5,223 nt of DNA, from positions 8,538-13,760 of the forward strand of contig JAUQPV010000039.1 in NCBI GenBank assembly GCA_030550225.1. The letters run 5' to 3'. The notes beneath the pieces are model-generated. The model searched no databases and had not been told where the DNA came from. It was given only the letters and a program-made list of their open reading frames with translations. Source of the DNA: Acidobacteriota bacterium (GTDB lineage: Bacteria; Acidobacteriota; HRBIN11). This document shows positions 1 through 4,711 of the stretch, in pieces (the first letter of the stretch is position 1; each line of letters opens with the position of its first letter). Position numbers and translations under genes: made by a program.

Positions 1-645
1 TCATCCCTCCCCGCCACCCAGGAGGTGCCGCTCGATGACCCGGATCTGAGTCTCGATGGAAGCATCGACCGTCCCGAAGTCCGTCTCGATGCGGCATCCG
101 CCCCGGGGGAGTTCCTCGTCGACGACGATGTCCAGGCTCCCCAGCCAGGGCAGGCGCTCCATCCACCGCTGGCGGTGCGGCTCCAAGATGGACCGGTCGT
201 CCGGATGGACCCGCAGGATGACCCGCATGTTCTGCTGAGCCCGGAGGGAACGGAGGGCCTCGTCGATCATGGGCACGACGGCTTCCGGCGTCAGGTCCAG
301 CCGCTGGCGCAAGATCTTCTCAGCGACCCGCAGGGCCAGTCGGACGATCTGGGGCTTGGCCTGCTCGATGACGCCCATGAAGCCGGCGTGCACCTGCTCG
401 ATGGCCCGAAGCCACTCGGCCATGCCCTTCTCGTAACCCTCCTGGTAGCCCCGCTGAAGGGTCTCCTCATATTCGGCCTGGGCCTGAGCCCGAAGAGCCT
501 CGGCCTGGGCCTGCGCGGCCTCGAGAATGCGCCGCGCCTGCTCGGTCGCCGCCAAGACCTCCCGGTCGATGATCTTAGCTCCGGCGACCGGGGCCACCGG
601 TGTTTCGGTCTCGTCCGTCGCCTTTTTGATGATCTTGGAGCTCAT
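1..645 (-). CDS. sctL: T3SS stator protein SctL (YscL/HrpE/FliH family)
   Basis: 214-residue cytoplasmic protein of the YscL/HrpE/FliH family. These proteins form the peripheral stalks that regulate the SctN ATPase and link it to the sorting platform. Residues 30-65 are an Ala/Gln/Glu-rich coiled coil. A GxxxGxxxG glycine ladder follows at Gly66, Gly70 and Gly74 (GYQEGYEKG), typical of FliH/YscL. The C-terminal half ends in the family hallmark around 181-201 (RGGCRIETDFGTVDASIETQ). Length is normal for the family. The ATG at 645 is chosen because it overlaps the upstream sctK stop as ATGA and has AGAGGA about 8 bases upstream; the frame stays open further upstream, but only inside sctK. The TGA at 3-1 overlaps an ATG at 4-2, a likely start of the next gene. 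The family assignment is firm; the exact role is by homology. Confidence 0.93.
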   Translation of the reverse strand: MSSKIIKKATDETETPVAPVAGAKIIDREVLAATEQARRILEAAQAQAEALRAQAQAEYEETLQRGYQEGYEKGMAEWLRAIEQVHAGFMGVIEQAKPQIVRLALRVAEKILRQRLDLTPEAVVPMIDEALRSLRAQQNMRVILRVHPDDRSILEPHRQRWMERLPWLGSLDIVVDEELPRGGCRIETDFGTVDASIETQIRVIERHLLGGGEG

Positions 646-1619
646 GGGGTTGTCCTCTTCGCGTCCGTCGGCAGATGAATGCGACCTTGCTGAGAGAGGG
701 TTTGAATCAGTTCGGCCAGTTGCTGACGCCAATGAGCCGGGTCCGGCTGGACCGGTAGAGCTGACCACGGGGGTCGGTCCCTCATTTGCCGGAGGAGCCA
801 CTCGCCCAGGTTCCGGGGTAAGCGATAGGCCAGGCGTCGGAGTAAGATTTCCTGTTCCTCCTGAAGGCCCGCCCGGATCCAGTCGGCTAAGCCCATCCAG
901 ATCAAGACCGCCTCCAGGGAGGCCTGGGACTCGCTCAGCTCGGCGTAAATCGTCGGCCAGAAGGGGTCGTCGGACCACTTCCGGGCCTGGGCCAGCTCCA
1001 TGGCCACGCCCTGAAGGTCCACCGGAAGCCGCCATATCAGGGCCTGGGCCTCCGACCGGGGGAGCTTGCGCAGACAGTTGACCAAGCCCCAGGTCCCGTA
1101 AAATCGCAAGATGACGATCACATCCCGGTCGTCGGCTTCCCAGAGACTACCCGGCAATTGCTCGACGAAGGAGGCCTTTTCCCAGGGCGGCAGGTCCGGA
1201 TAGTCCAGCCGAGCCTTGACATACATACTGAGCCACGGGCCCCACCAGGAAGGCACGGAACCGTAAATGATCACGGGTGTTTCTGGCGGGGGAAACATCT
1301 TTTGGAGACGGCCCCGCAGGTTCGGAGGCAGGCTCTCTAAAGTCCACAGACGCCACGGGGCCGGCCAATTCTGGAGCAGGGCACCCAGCCAAGAGGGGTG
1401 AATGGCCGACCACGGGACCGTCGCCGATTTCAGGCGAAGGATCCGAAGGATCTGGGCCTGCGCCGCCGGGGCCATCCCGTAGATTTGCTCGGCCATCCGA
1501 CGAGCCCGTTGGGCGTAAGCCTCGGACGAGCCGGACTGGAAGGGGGTTCCCGTCCGTACGTCGGACCTAACCTTGAGGGCGGCATAAACGAACGCAAGGT
1601 CCGTTAAGGGATTCATCAT
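642..1619 (-). CDS. sctK: Probable SctK-position sorting-platform protein, Trp-rich
   Basis: 325-residue protein between sctJ and sctL, where yscK lies in ysc-type operons. SctK is the cytoplasmic adaptor that ties the sorting-platform pods to the inner ring. I see no strong family signature; the name rests mainly on position. There is no signal peptide or clear membrane segment. The sequence is unusually rich in tryptophan (19 residues counted, including WW at 125-126). It repeats an LPxxL-like helical motif near 97-101, 155-159, 186-190, 198-202 and 267-271, loosely like FliG-type helical repeats. The first ATG of the ATGATG pair at 1619 is chosen because the upstream frame is repeat-derived. 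No Shine-Dalgarno precedes it: a CGGATTG-type heptamer array sits there instead, and a 24-codon ORF ends at this start. The stop overlaps sctL as ATGA. Confidence 0.65.
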   Translation of the reverse strand: MMNPLTDLAFVYAALKVRSDVRTGTPFQSGSSEAYAQRARRMAEQIYGMAPAAQAQILRILRLKSATVPWSAIHPSWLGALLQNWPAPWRLWTLESLPPNLRGRLQKMFPPPETPVIIYGSVPSWWGPWLSMYVKARLDYPDLPPWEKASFVEQLPGSLWEADDRDVIVILRFYGTWGLVNCLRKLPRSEAQALIWRLPVDLQGVAMELAQARKWSDDPFWPTIYAELSESQASLEAVLIWMGLADWIRAGLQEEQEILLRRLAYRLPRNLGEWLLRQMRDRPPWSALPVQPDPAHWRQQLAELIQTLSQQGRIHLPTDAKRTTP

Positions 1620-1690
1620 GCAATTTCGGATTGCGAATTGCGAATCGGAAAACTCGGGTACCGCTCTAACGTGCAAAGCCCTACCACCAT
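1616..1690 (-). CDS. Possible 24-residue leader ORF coupled to sctK
   Basis: A short ORF starts at ATG 1690 and reads M-V-V-G-L-C-T-L-E-R-Y-P, continuing through the heptamer repeat to end ...S-E-I-A. It is preceded by AAGGCAGT, the last octamer unit of the adjacent array, which can act as a weak Shine-Dalgarno four bases from the ATG. Its TGA (1618-1616) overlaps the sctK ATG (1619-1617) in an ATGA arrangement, the same overlap used at sctK/sctL and at the 89-residue gene/sctF. Because sctK has no visible ribosome site, translation of this ORF could deliver ribosomes to it. The peptide resembles nothing I know, and its second half is repeat-encoded, so chance remains quite possible. Confidence 0.3.
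   Translation of the reverse strand: MVVGLCTLERYPSFPIRNSQSEIA
1627..1647 (-). repeat. CGGATTG-type heptamer array upstream of sctK
   Basis: Three tandem 7-base units on the plus strand: CGGATTG, CGAATTG, CGAATCG. The array lies 8-28 bases before the sctK ATG, where a Shine-Dalgarno would be expected. The same family, in the same orientation, occurs at 2554-2588 inside the start of sctJ. Confidence 0.7.
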
Positions 1691-1730
1691 ACTGCCTTAT
1701 TGCCTTACTGCCTTATTGCCTTATTGCCTT
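1691..1730 (-). repeat. Octamer tandem array (A[C/T]TGCCTT x5)
   Basis: Five exact-period units of eight bases on the plus strand: ACTGCCTT, ATTGCCTT, ACTGCCTT, ATTGCCTT, ATTGCCTT. In the transcribed sense these read AAGGCAAT/AAGGCAGT, each carrying an AAGG that resembles a weak Shine-Dalgarno. The array fills most of the sctJ-sctK spacer (1620-1745). It has a TGCC core in common with the arrays around 3279-3309 and 3482-3531. Confidence 0.9.
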
Positions 1731-1745
1731 TACTCTCGCCCCCCA

Positions 1746-2594
1746 TCACGCCGCCTGCTTCGGCGGTTTCTGAATCGCCCGGAGTTGACGCTGGGCCGCC
1801 GCCAGCTCGCCCCGAAGCTGGGCCAAGACCCGGCCCTGCCAGAAAAAGAGGCCCCCCATGAACAGCAAAGTCAGGACGATGATGACCGTGGCGATCTTCA
1901 GGGTTGCCAGGGAGGGTCGGGCAACGACGATGGGCCCAAAGGACACCATGTCATACGTCTGCTGAGGCGGTGCCATCTGGATGGGCTTCATGACGACGGC
2001 GACATTCTCCGGCTTCAGCCCCTGAACGGCGTTGGCGACCAACCGTTGGACTTCGTCGGGACGGAGGGGCGCCTGACCGGCCGGGTCCGGGCGGTACTCC
2101 ATCATGACGGAGGCCTTCGCCTCGCCCTGGACCTGGCCCGTGATGTCCGGTTCCGGGATGACGACATGAACCCGAGCCGAGATGACGCCAGCGACCGATT
2201 CCAGCGTATGGGCGATCTCCCCCTGCAGGGCCTCCAGGAACAGGGCCTTCTCCTCCATCGGCGTGACGACCAGCTTCCCCTTGCCGAATACGTCTTTAAA
2301 CCGCCGGACCGGCGGTGACGGGAGACGGTACTCCTGCAAGACGCCCCACACCTTCACGGCGTCCCGCCGAGGGACCGTGACCTTCCAGGTGTTCGCCTCC
2401 GGATTGTCGATTTGCTTCGTGGCGATGATGCCCTGCTGTTGCAGGACGGCGATGACCTGATTGGCTTCCTGTTCTGACAGGCCATGCAAGATGGCCGTCT
2501 GACATCCGTATGTCAGAAGGCCCAAGAGCAGTCCGGACCATAAGACCGATTTACGAATCACGGATCGCGGATTGCGGATTGCGGAATTCTTCAT
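1746..2594 (-). CDS. sctJ: T3SS inner-membrane ring lipoprotein SctJ (YscJ/PrgK/FliF family)
   Basis: 282-residue secretin-side inner ring protein; family members oligomerise into the periplasmic MS-ring-like structure of the basal body. Residues 1-30 form a basic n-region plus a hydrophobic signal (VLWSGLLLGLLTYG) ending at Cys31, the presumed lipidation site, followed by GLSEQEANQVIAVLQQQGI, the classic YscJ opening. The second ring-building domain is clear at about 100-205 (DVFGKGKLVVTPMEEKA, then VISARVHVVIPE at 138-149). A transmembrane helix lies at about 230-251, followed by a basic, Gln/Ala-rich tail. The ATG at 2594 is chosen because AGGGGG lies 7 bases upstream; the frame is open further up, but only through non-family sequence. 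Residues 5-16 (AIRNPRSVIRKS) are encoded by a heptamer repeat. The lipobox is unusual, with Thr at -3 and Tyr at -2. The identity is secure. Confidence 0.95.
   Translation of the reverse strand: MKNSAIRNPRSVIRKSVLWSGLLLGLLTYGCQTAILHGLSEQEANQVIAVLQQQGIIATKQIDNPEANTWKVTVPRRDAVKVWGVLQEYRLPSPPVRRFKDVFGKGKLVVTPMEEKALFLEALQGEIAHTLESVAGVISARVHVVIPEPDITGQVQGEAKASVMMEYRPDPAGQAPLRPDEVQRLVANAVQGLKPENVAVVMKPIQMAPPQQTYDMVSFGPIVVARPSLATLKIATVIIVLTLLFMGGLFFWQGRVLAQLRGELAAAQRQLRAIQKPPKQAA
2554..2588 (-). repeat. CGGATTG heptamer array inside the sctJ 5' end
   Basis: Five period-7 units on the plus strand: CGAATCA, CGGATCG, CGGATTG, CGGATTG, CGGAATT. They start just inside the sctJ reading frame and encode most of residues 3-14, giving an Arg/Asn/Ile-rich stretch. 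This is the same family and orientation as 1627-1647. Confidence 0.8.
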
Positions 2595-2596
2595 GA

Positions 2597-2633
2597 CCGT
2601 TCCCCCTGGGAAGGTCTCAAGTCCCGGGAACGG
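2597..2633 (-). promoter_or_regulatory. Hairpin overlapping the sctJ ribosome binding site
   Basis: CCGTTCCC (2597-2604) and GGGAACGG (2626-2633) are perfect 8-base inverted repeats separated by 21 bases. In the mRNA the arm nearer the sctJ start pairs part of the AGGGGG Shine-Dalgarno (complement of 2602-2607), with the ATG three bases downstream of the stem. This could limit ribosome access. The inverted repeat is seen directly; the control role is inferred. Confidence 0.4.
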
Positions 2634-2689
2634 GGATCGGTGCGTCAAGGGTCCGAGGAAAGCCCGAGACCTCATCCCTTGATCTGATC

Positions 2690-2721
2690 CCTAACACCCA
2701 ACATCCCAGACCTAACACCCG
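2690..2721 (-). repeat. GGGTGTTAG-type short tandem repeat in the sctI-sctJ spacer
   Basis: The plus strand reads CCTAACACCC, AACATCCCAGA, CCTAACACCCG, a degenerate array of roughly 8-base units; in the transcribed sense it is GGGTGTTAGG-like. Similar units lie after the TPR gene at 4706-4739. The rest of the 190-base spacer (2595-2784) holds the sctJ hairpin and GC-rich sequence, with no gene or canonical promoter that I can see. Confidence 0.6.
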
Positions 2722-2784
2722 TCGGGCCGAGGAAGGCCCAGCGGCCGAGGTGGGGCCGGAGCTTTCTTCCCGGCACCCGAGACC

Positions 2785-3264
2785 CTACACTTGTTGCTGA
2801 AGCAACTGCTTGAGGCCCGAGACGGCCTCCGAGATGACCTTCGTCGTGACCTCGACCTGGACCGTCAGGTCGTGGATTTGGGCCTGAATCCCGATCAGCT
2901 CTTGGGGCGAGAAGGTCCGACCGCTCTGGAGTTGCCCGATGAGGTCGTTCAGTCGGTGGTACCCCTGCTCGATTTCCCCCATCAACTGGCGAATGCCCTC
3001 GGGCGACTCGGCGACCTTCTTTTTCTCGTCGTAGATCTGCTGGACCTTCGTGTCAGCCGGGACCCTCTCGGCAGGCGACACGCTTGAAACGGGGCCCTGG
3101 GGGCTTACGTTCGACAGAGACGACACCGCACCGCCCGACCCCTGCTGTTCCAATTGGGACAGGACTTGCTCGAACTGCTGAAGCTGTTGCGGGACCTCCT
3201 CGACGACCTTCTGGGCATGCTCCAAGACGGGCCGGACGGCTTCCAACCCACCGGCGATGTGCAT
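2785..3264 (-). CDS. sctI: T3SS inner rod protein SctI (YscI/PrgJ family)
   Basis: 159-residue protein whose C-terminal part matches the inner rod family: FSPQELIGIQAQIHDLTVQ (118-136), then VEVTTKVISEAVSGLKQLL (137-155), i.e. the SPxxLlxxQ...aKvvsxavsGlxxLl pattern. SctI forms the short rod or adaptor inside the basal body that anchors the needle. The N-terminal region (8-41) is an amphipathic, Gln-rich helix. A Ser/Gly/Pro-rich linker spans 42-70 and a second coiled segment 72-115. The protein is longer than many family members (about 110-140 residues), the excess lying in this N-terminal half. The ATG at 3264 is chosen for its strong GGAGGAGG ribosome site 4 bases upstream; the longer frame runs back through repeats. 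It sits between the SctG-position gene and sctJ, as in ysc operons. Confidence 0.82.
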   Translation of the reverse strand: MHIAGGLEAVRPVLEHAQKVVEEVPQQLQQFEQVLSQLEQQGSGGAVSSLSNVSPQGPVSSVSPAERVPADTKVQQIYDEKKKVAESPEGIRQLMGEIEQGYHRLNDLIGQLQSGRTFSPQELIGIQAQIHDLTVQVEVTTKVISEAVSGLKQLLQQQV

Positions 3265-3278
3265 GACGCCTCCTCCCA

Positions 3279-3309
3279 TTCGGCAGTTCGGCAGTCGGCA
3301 GGTCGGCAG
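3279..3309 (-). repeat. GGCAG-core tandem array upstream of sctI (left arm)
   Basis: Four units of 7-8 bases on the plus strand: TTCGGCAG, TTCGGCAG, TCGGCAG, GTCGGCAG, followed by ATAG. Bases 3282-3299 are the exact reverse complement of 3500-3517, so this array and the one at 3482-3531 face each other across the spacer. Confidence 0.85.
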
Positions 3310-3312
3310 ATA

Positions 3313-3365
3313 GTAGGAACGACCCCGGGCGGCCCTCGTGGGGCGACCCACCGGGTTGTCCCTAC
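3313..3365. repeat. REP-like imperfect palindrome
   Basis: A 53-base imperfect palindrome running from GTAGGAACGACCC to GGGTTGTCCCTAC. The outer 13 positions pair with one mismatch and one G-T wobble; the centre pairs only in patches. It resembles REP-type intergenic palindromes found dispersed in GC-rich genomes. It lies in the sctG-sctI spacer, about 50 bases before the sctI start. No U-run follows in the transcribed direction, so it is not a standard terminator. Confidence 0.5.
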
Positions 3366-3405
3366 GGCCGCCACCCTTAGCGACGCCAGGACAGAATAAC
3401 GGCAG

Positions 3406-3443
3406 GGACGCCCGCACGCCGCGGCGGCTTCATGAGGGCGTCC
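3406..3443. repeat. Inverted repeat hairpin in the sctG-sctI spacer
   Basis: GGACGCCC (3406-3413) and GGGCGTCC (3436-3443) are perfect 8-base arms around a 22-base loop that contains GCCGCGGCGGC. It lies next to the dyad at 3445-3463. The function is unknown; it could be an RNA structure at an operon boundary. Confidence 0.4.
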
Positions 3444-3444
3444 G

Positions 3445-3463
3445 CTGGATGCCTGGCATCCAG
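3445..3463. promoter_or_regulatory. 19-bp perfect dyad, operator candidate 1
   Basis: CTGGATGCC-T-GGCATCCAG is a perfect 9-1-9 inverted repeat. It shares both its architecture and the TGGAT...ATCCA outer half-sites with the dyad at 4476-4494; I found no other such pair in the window. That suggests a common binding site for a dimeric regulator. It lies about 180 bases upstream of the sctI start. A role as a plain RNA hairpin cannot be excluded. Confidence 0.4.
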
Positions 3464-3481
3464 ACCGACCCCCGCCCCCAC

Positions 3482-3531
3482 CTGCCCACTTGCCTATCCG
3501 CCGACTGCCGAACTGCCCACCTGCCCAATTG
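3482..3531 (-). repeat. CTGCC-core tandem array downstream of the sctG-position gene (right arm)
   Basis: Six units of 7-8 bases on the plus strand: CTGCCCA, CTTGCCTA, TCCGCCGA, CTGCCGA, ACTGCCCA, CCTGCCCA. The array begins a few bases after the stop of the SctG-position gene and is the inverted counterpart of 3279-3309. Confidence 0.8.
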
Positions 3532-3533
3532 TA

Positions 3534-3935
3534 TCACAGGACCCTTTGAAAGATCCCCTGCCGCAGGGCCGAAAGGAGCTCCCGGGCCAACGTCACGGCG
3601 TCGGCGTCCCGATTCCGCTCCACGACGGCGCTCAAGAGCTTTTCCGCCTCGGCATACCGCTTCTGGGCGATGAGGGTCTCGGCCAAGAAGGCCTTCGTCA
3701 GGTCGTGGTCCGGGTCCTGTCCGAGCGCCTTCTGGTACGCCCGCTCGGCCTCGGCGTACTGATTCTGGGTAAAGTACAGCAGACCCATCAGCATCAGCGG
3801 GACGGGGTCCTGGGGCCGGAGCGCTTGGGCGCCCTCGATGAGGACCTGCGCCTGGGGGAATAGCTCGGACTGGAGACAGAAGTACCCCAACTCCAAGAGC
3901 AGTCGGGGGACCTGGGACTCCCACTCGTGCGCCAT
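3534..3935 (-). CDS. sctG: TPR protein in the SctG (YscG) position, candidate needle chaperone
   Basis: 133-residue, all-helical, soluble protein with TPR-like helical pairs: about 9-42 (LLLELGYFCLQSELFPQAQ...ALRP), 45-75 (PLMLMGLLYFTQNQYAEAERAYQKAL) and 79-108 (TKAFLAETLIAQKRYAEAEKLL). YscG/PscG are small TPR-type chaperones that, with YscE/PscE, keep needle subunits from polymerising in the cytoplasm. The gene lies 18 bases downstream of sctF and before sctI, exactly the yscG slot. GAGAGG lies 6 bases before the ATG at 3935, supporting this start. There is no signal peptide. Sequence identity to YscG is not recognisable by eye, so the name rests on fold and position; a SycD/LcrH-like translocator chaperone is the main alternative. 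Confidence 0.65.
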   Translation of the reverse strand: MAHEWESQVPRLLLELGYFCLQSELFPQAQVLIEGAQALRPQDPVPLMLMGLLYFTQNQYAEAERAYQKALGQDPDHDLTKAFLAETLIAQKRYAEAEKLLSAVVERNRDADAVTLARELLSALRQGIFQRVL

Positions 3936-3953
3936 ACCGAACCTCTCGGCTGA

Positions 3954-4190
3954 TTAACGGATGTTGCGGATCGCGTTCGTCGCCGAGTCGTGGCGGGCCT
4001 TCATGATCGTCGAGATCGCCTGGTAGATCTGTTGTTCCATCTGCATGACCTGCTGCATCTGCAGGTACAGGTTCTGCATCTTCATCATCTTCTGCGTCGG
4101 GTCCAGGTCGCTCTGGGCCAGGTCGTCGATCTGCTGTTGGAGATTGACGACGGACTGTTCAATACCCCGCAGAGAGTCGATGGAACTCAT
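3954..4190 (-). CDS. sctF: T3SS needle subunit SctF (YscF/PrgI/MxiH family)
   Basis: 78-residue helical hairpin protein with the needle layout: helix 1 (about 5-26), a turn at SDLDP (27-31), then a long Met/Gln-rich helix 2 ending in IRNIR. The C-terminal segment, IYQAISTIMKARHD (55-68), lines up with the corresponding end of YscF (IY..I-STI....D) and the final IRNIR recalls IQNFR of PrgI. Subunits of this family polymerise into the extracellular needle. The length is normal (about 80-87). The start at ATG 4190 is fixed by GGAGGTG 4 bases upstream and an ATGA overlap with the preceding 89-residue gene. No signal peptide, as expected for a T3SS substrate. Odd: there are nine methionines, and helix 2 is longer than in PrgI. 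Confidence 0.78.
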   Translation of the reverse strand: MSSIDSLRGIEQSVVNLQQQIDDLAQSDLDPTQKMMKMQNLYLQMQQVMQMEQQIYQAISTIMKARHDSATNAIRNIR

Positions 4191-4456
4191 GAAGCACCTC
4201 CGTAGTTTTTGTAAAGGGCGTTCAGGACTTGAACCGCCAGCAGGAGGGCCCGCTGGGCGGCCGGAGAGGTTTCGGATCGGGCCCGGGCCGTCAGGGCGTC
4301 GACCCGTTCCCGGAAAGCGTTCGCCGGGAGCTTCATCCACTCGGCCAGGATCGGGAATGCCTGGGCGTCCAGGCCCTTTCGGGCGGCCTTCTCACTGCCG
4401 CCCTTCCGGGCCGCCCCGCCCTGGGCTACGTCACCGACACGGAATTCGCCCTCCAT
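4187..4456 (-). CDS. Unrecognised 89-residue protein, candidate SctE-like needle co-chaperone
   Basis: I do not recognise this protein. Residues 1-29 are Gly/Ala/Lys-rich and probably disordered. Residues 31-85 look helical, with AFPILAEWMKLPANAFRERVDAL, a break at SETSPAA, and RALLLAVQVLNALYKNYG. There is no signal peptide or membrane segment. The ATG at 4456 is preferred over one at 4477 because GGAAGGAGG lies 6 bases upstream; the ATG at 4477 instead falls within the dyad. Its stop overlaps sctF as ATGA, so the two are translationally coupled. In ysc operons the gene before yscF is yscE, a small helical co-chaperone of the needle, so a similar role is a reasonable guess from position only. 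A needle-tip or early-substrate function is also possible. Confidence 0.7.
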   Translation of the reverse strand: MEGEFRVGDVAQGGAARKGGSEKAARKGLDAQAFPILAEWMKLPANAFRERVDALTARARSETSPAAQRALLLAVQVLNALYKNYGGAS

Positions 4457-4462
4457 GATGGG

Positions 4463-4471
4463 CCTCCTTCC
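4463..4471 (-). promoter_or_regulatory. Shine-Dalgarno that sets the start of the 89-residue gene
   Basis: GGAAGGAGG on the minus strand lies 6 bases before the ATG at 4456. It decides in favour of that start and against the in-frame ATG at 4477, which lies upstream of it. Confidence 0.75.
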
Positions 4472-4475
4472 AGTC

Positions 4476-4494
4476 ATGGATCGGACCGATCCAT
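4476..4494. promoter_or_regulatory. 19-bp perfect dyad, operator candidate 2
   Basis: ATGGATCGG-A-CCGATCCAT is a perfect 9-1-9 inverted repeat ending 4 bases upstream of the Shine-Dalgarno of the 89-residue gene, at the head of the sctF group. With the dyad at 3445-3463 it shares TGGAT...ATCCA half-sites at identical spacing. Its place just before a translation start suits an operator or a translation-control hairpin. I could not find a convincing -10/-35 or sigma-54 promoter nearby. Confidence 0.45.
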
Positions 4495-4534
4495 CAGGTT
4501 AGTCGTCGAACGACACCGCGCCAGGGCCCGCGGC

Positions 4535-4550
4535 CGGGTCCGGAGACCCG
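4535..4550. repeat. Small GC-rich hairpin in the spacer after the TPR gene
   Basis: CGGGTC and GACCCG pair around a 4-base loop (CGGA on the plus strand). It lies mid-spacer between the TPR gene and the 89-residue gene (4457-4740). No U-run follows it in the transcribed direction. Confidence 0.3.
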
Positions 4551-4681
4551 CCGATGGCCCTGCGGTCGTGCCGCCGGGGCGCGCCCAGAAGACCTGGCCA
4601 CGACCCCGGGCGTCTCACATCTCCATGCGCCTCCCTGCAAACGGAAAGTGGCCTTCAAGGTTTAGGTCCCGAGTGCCGGGT

Positions 4682-4711
4682 GGGTCGTACGGCACCACAG
4701 CCCCACGACCC
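4682..4711 (-). other. Hairpin downstream of the TPR gene, possible transcript end
   Basis: GGGTCGT (4682-4688) and ACGACCC (4705-4711) form a 7-base stem around a 16-base loop, starting about 30 bases past the TPR gene stop. The lack of a following U-run argues against a standard intrinsic terminator. It could still mark an operon boundary or stabilise an RNA end. Confidence 0.3.

Noticed and set aside
25..678. Long plus-strand ORF of 217 residues opposite sctL
   Set aside because: It lies antisense to a well-supported SctL gene, with an Asp/Leu/Gly-rich composition typical of an antisense shadow in GC-rich DNA.
646..1035. N-terminal extension of sctL to 344 residues
   Set aside because: The extra part lies within sctK in another frame, is Gly/Pro-rich, and the ATGA-coupled start at 645 has a Shine-Dalgarno.
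1691..1730. Repeat arrays considered as CRISPR
   Set aside because: Units are 7-8 bases in direct tandem with no spacers and no cas genes in view.
1638..2318. Plus-strand ORF of 226 residues opposite sctJ
   Set aside because: It starts in tandem repeats and runs antisense to the SctJ coding region; no recognisable domain.
3430..3924. Minus-strand ORF of 164 residues overlapping the SctG-position gene in another frame
   Set aside because: Pro/Gly/Arg-rich, overlaps the TPR gene that has a proper ribosome site, and runs into repeats.
3957..3976. Similarity of the sctF 3' end (encoding AIRNIR) to the CGGATTG heptamer family
   Set aside because: The C-terminal Ile-rich ending is expected in needle proteins and only about one and a half units match, so chance is the simpler explanation.
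4500..4640. Tiny ORFs (ATG GAG ATG stop after GGGAGG; and a GTG-started 39-codon frame) in the spacer upstream of the 89-residue gene
   Set aside because: The first is only three codons; the second is Arg/Pro/Gly-rich with its ribosome site too far away. Neither looks like a real gene.
4640..4665. Sigma-54-like promoter on the minus strand (GG...TTGC near GGCCACTTTCCGTTTGC)
   Set aside because: Spacing between GG and GC is 13 rather than the required 10 bases.
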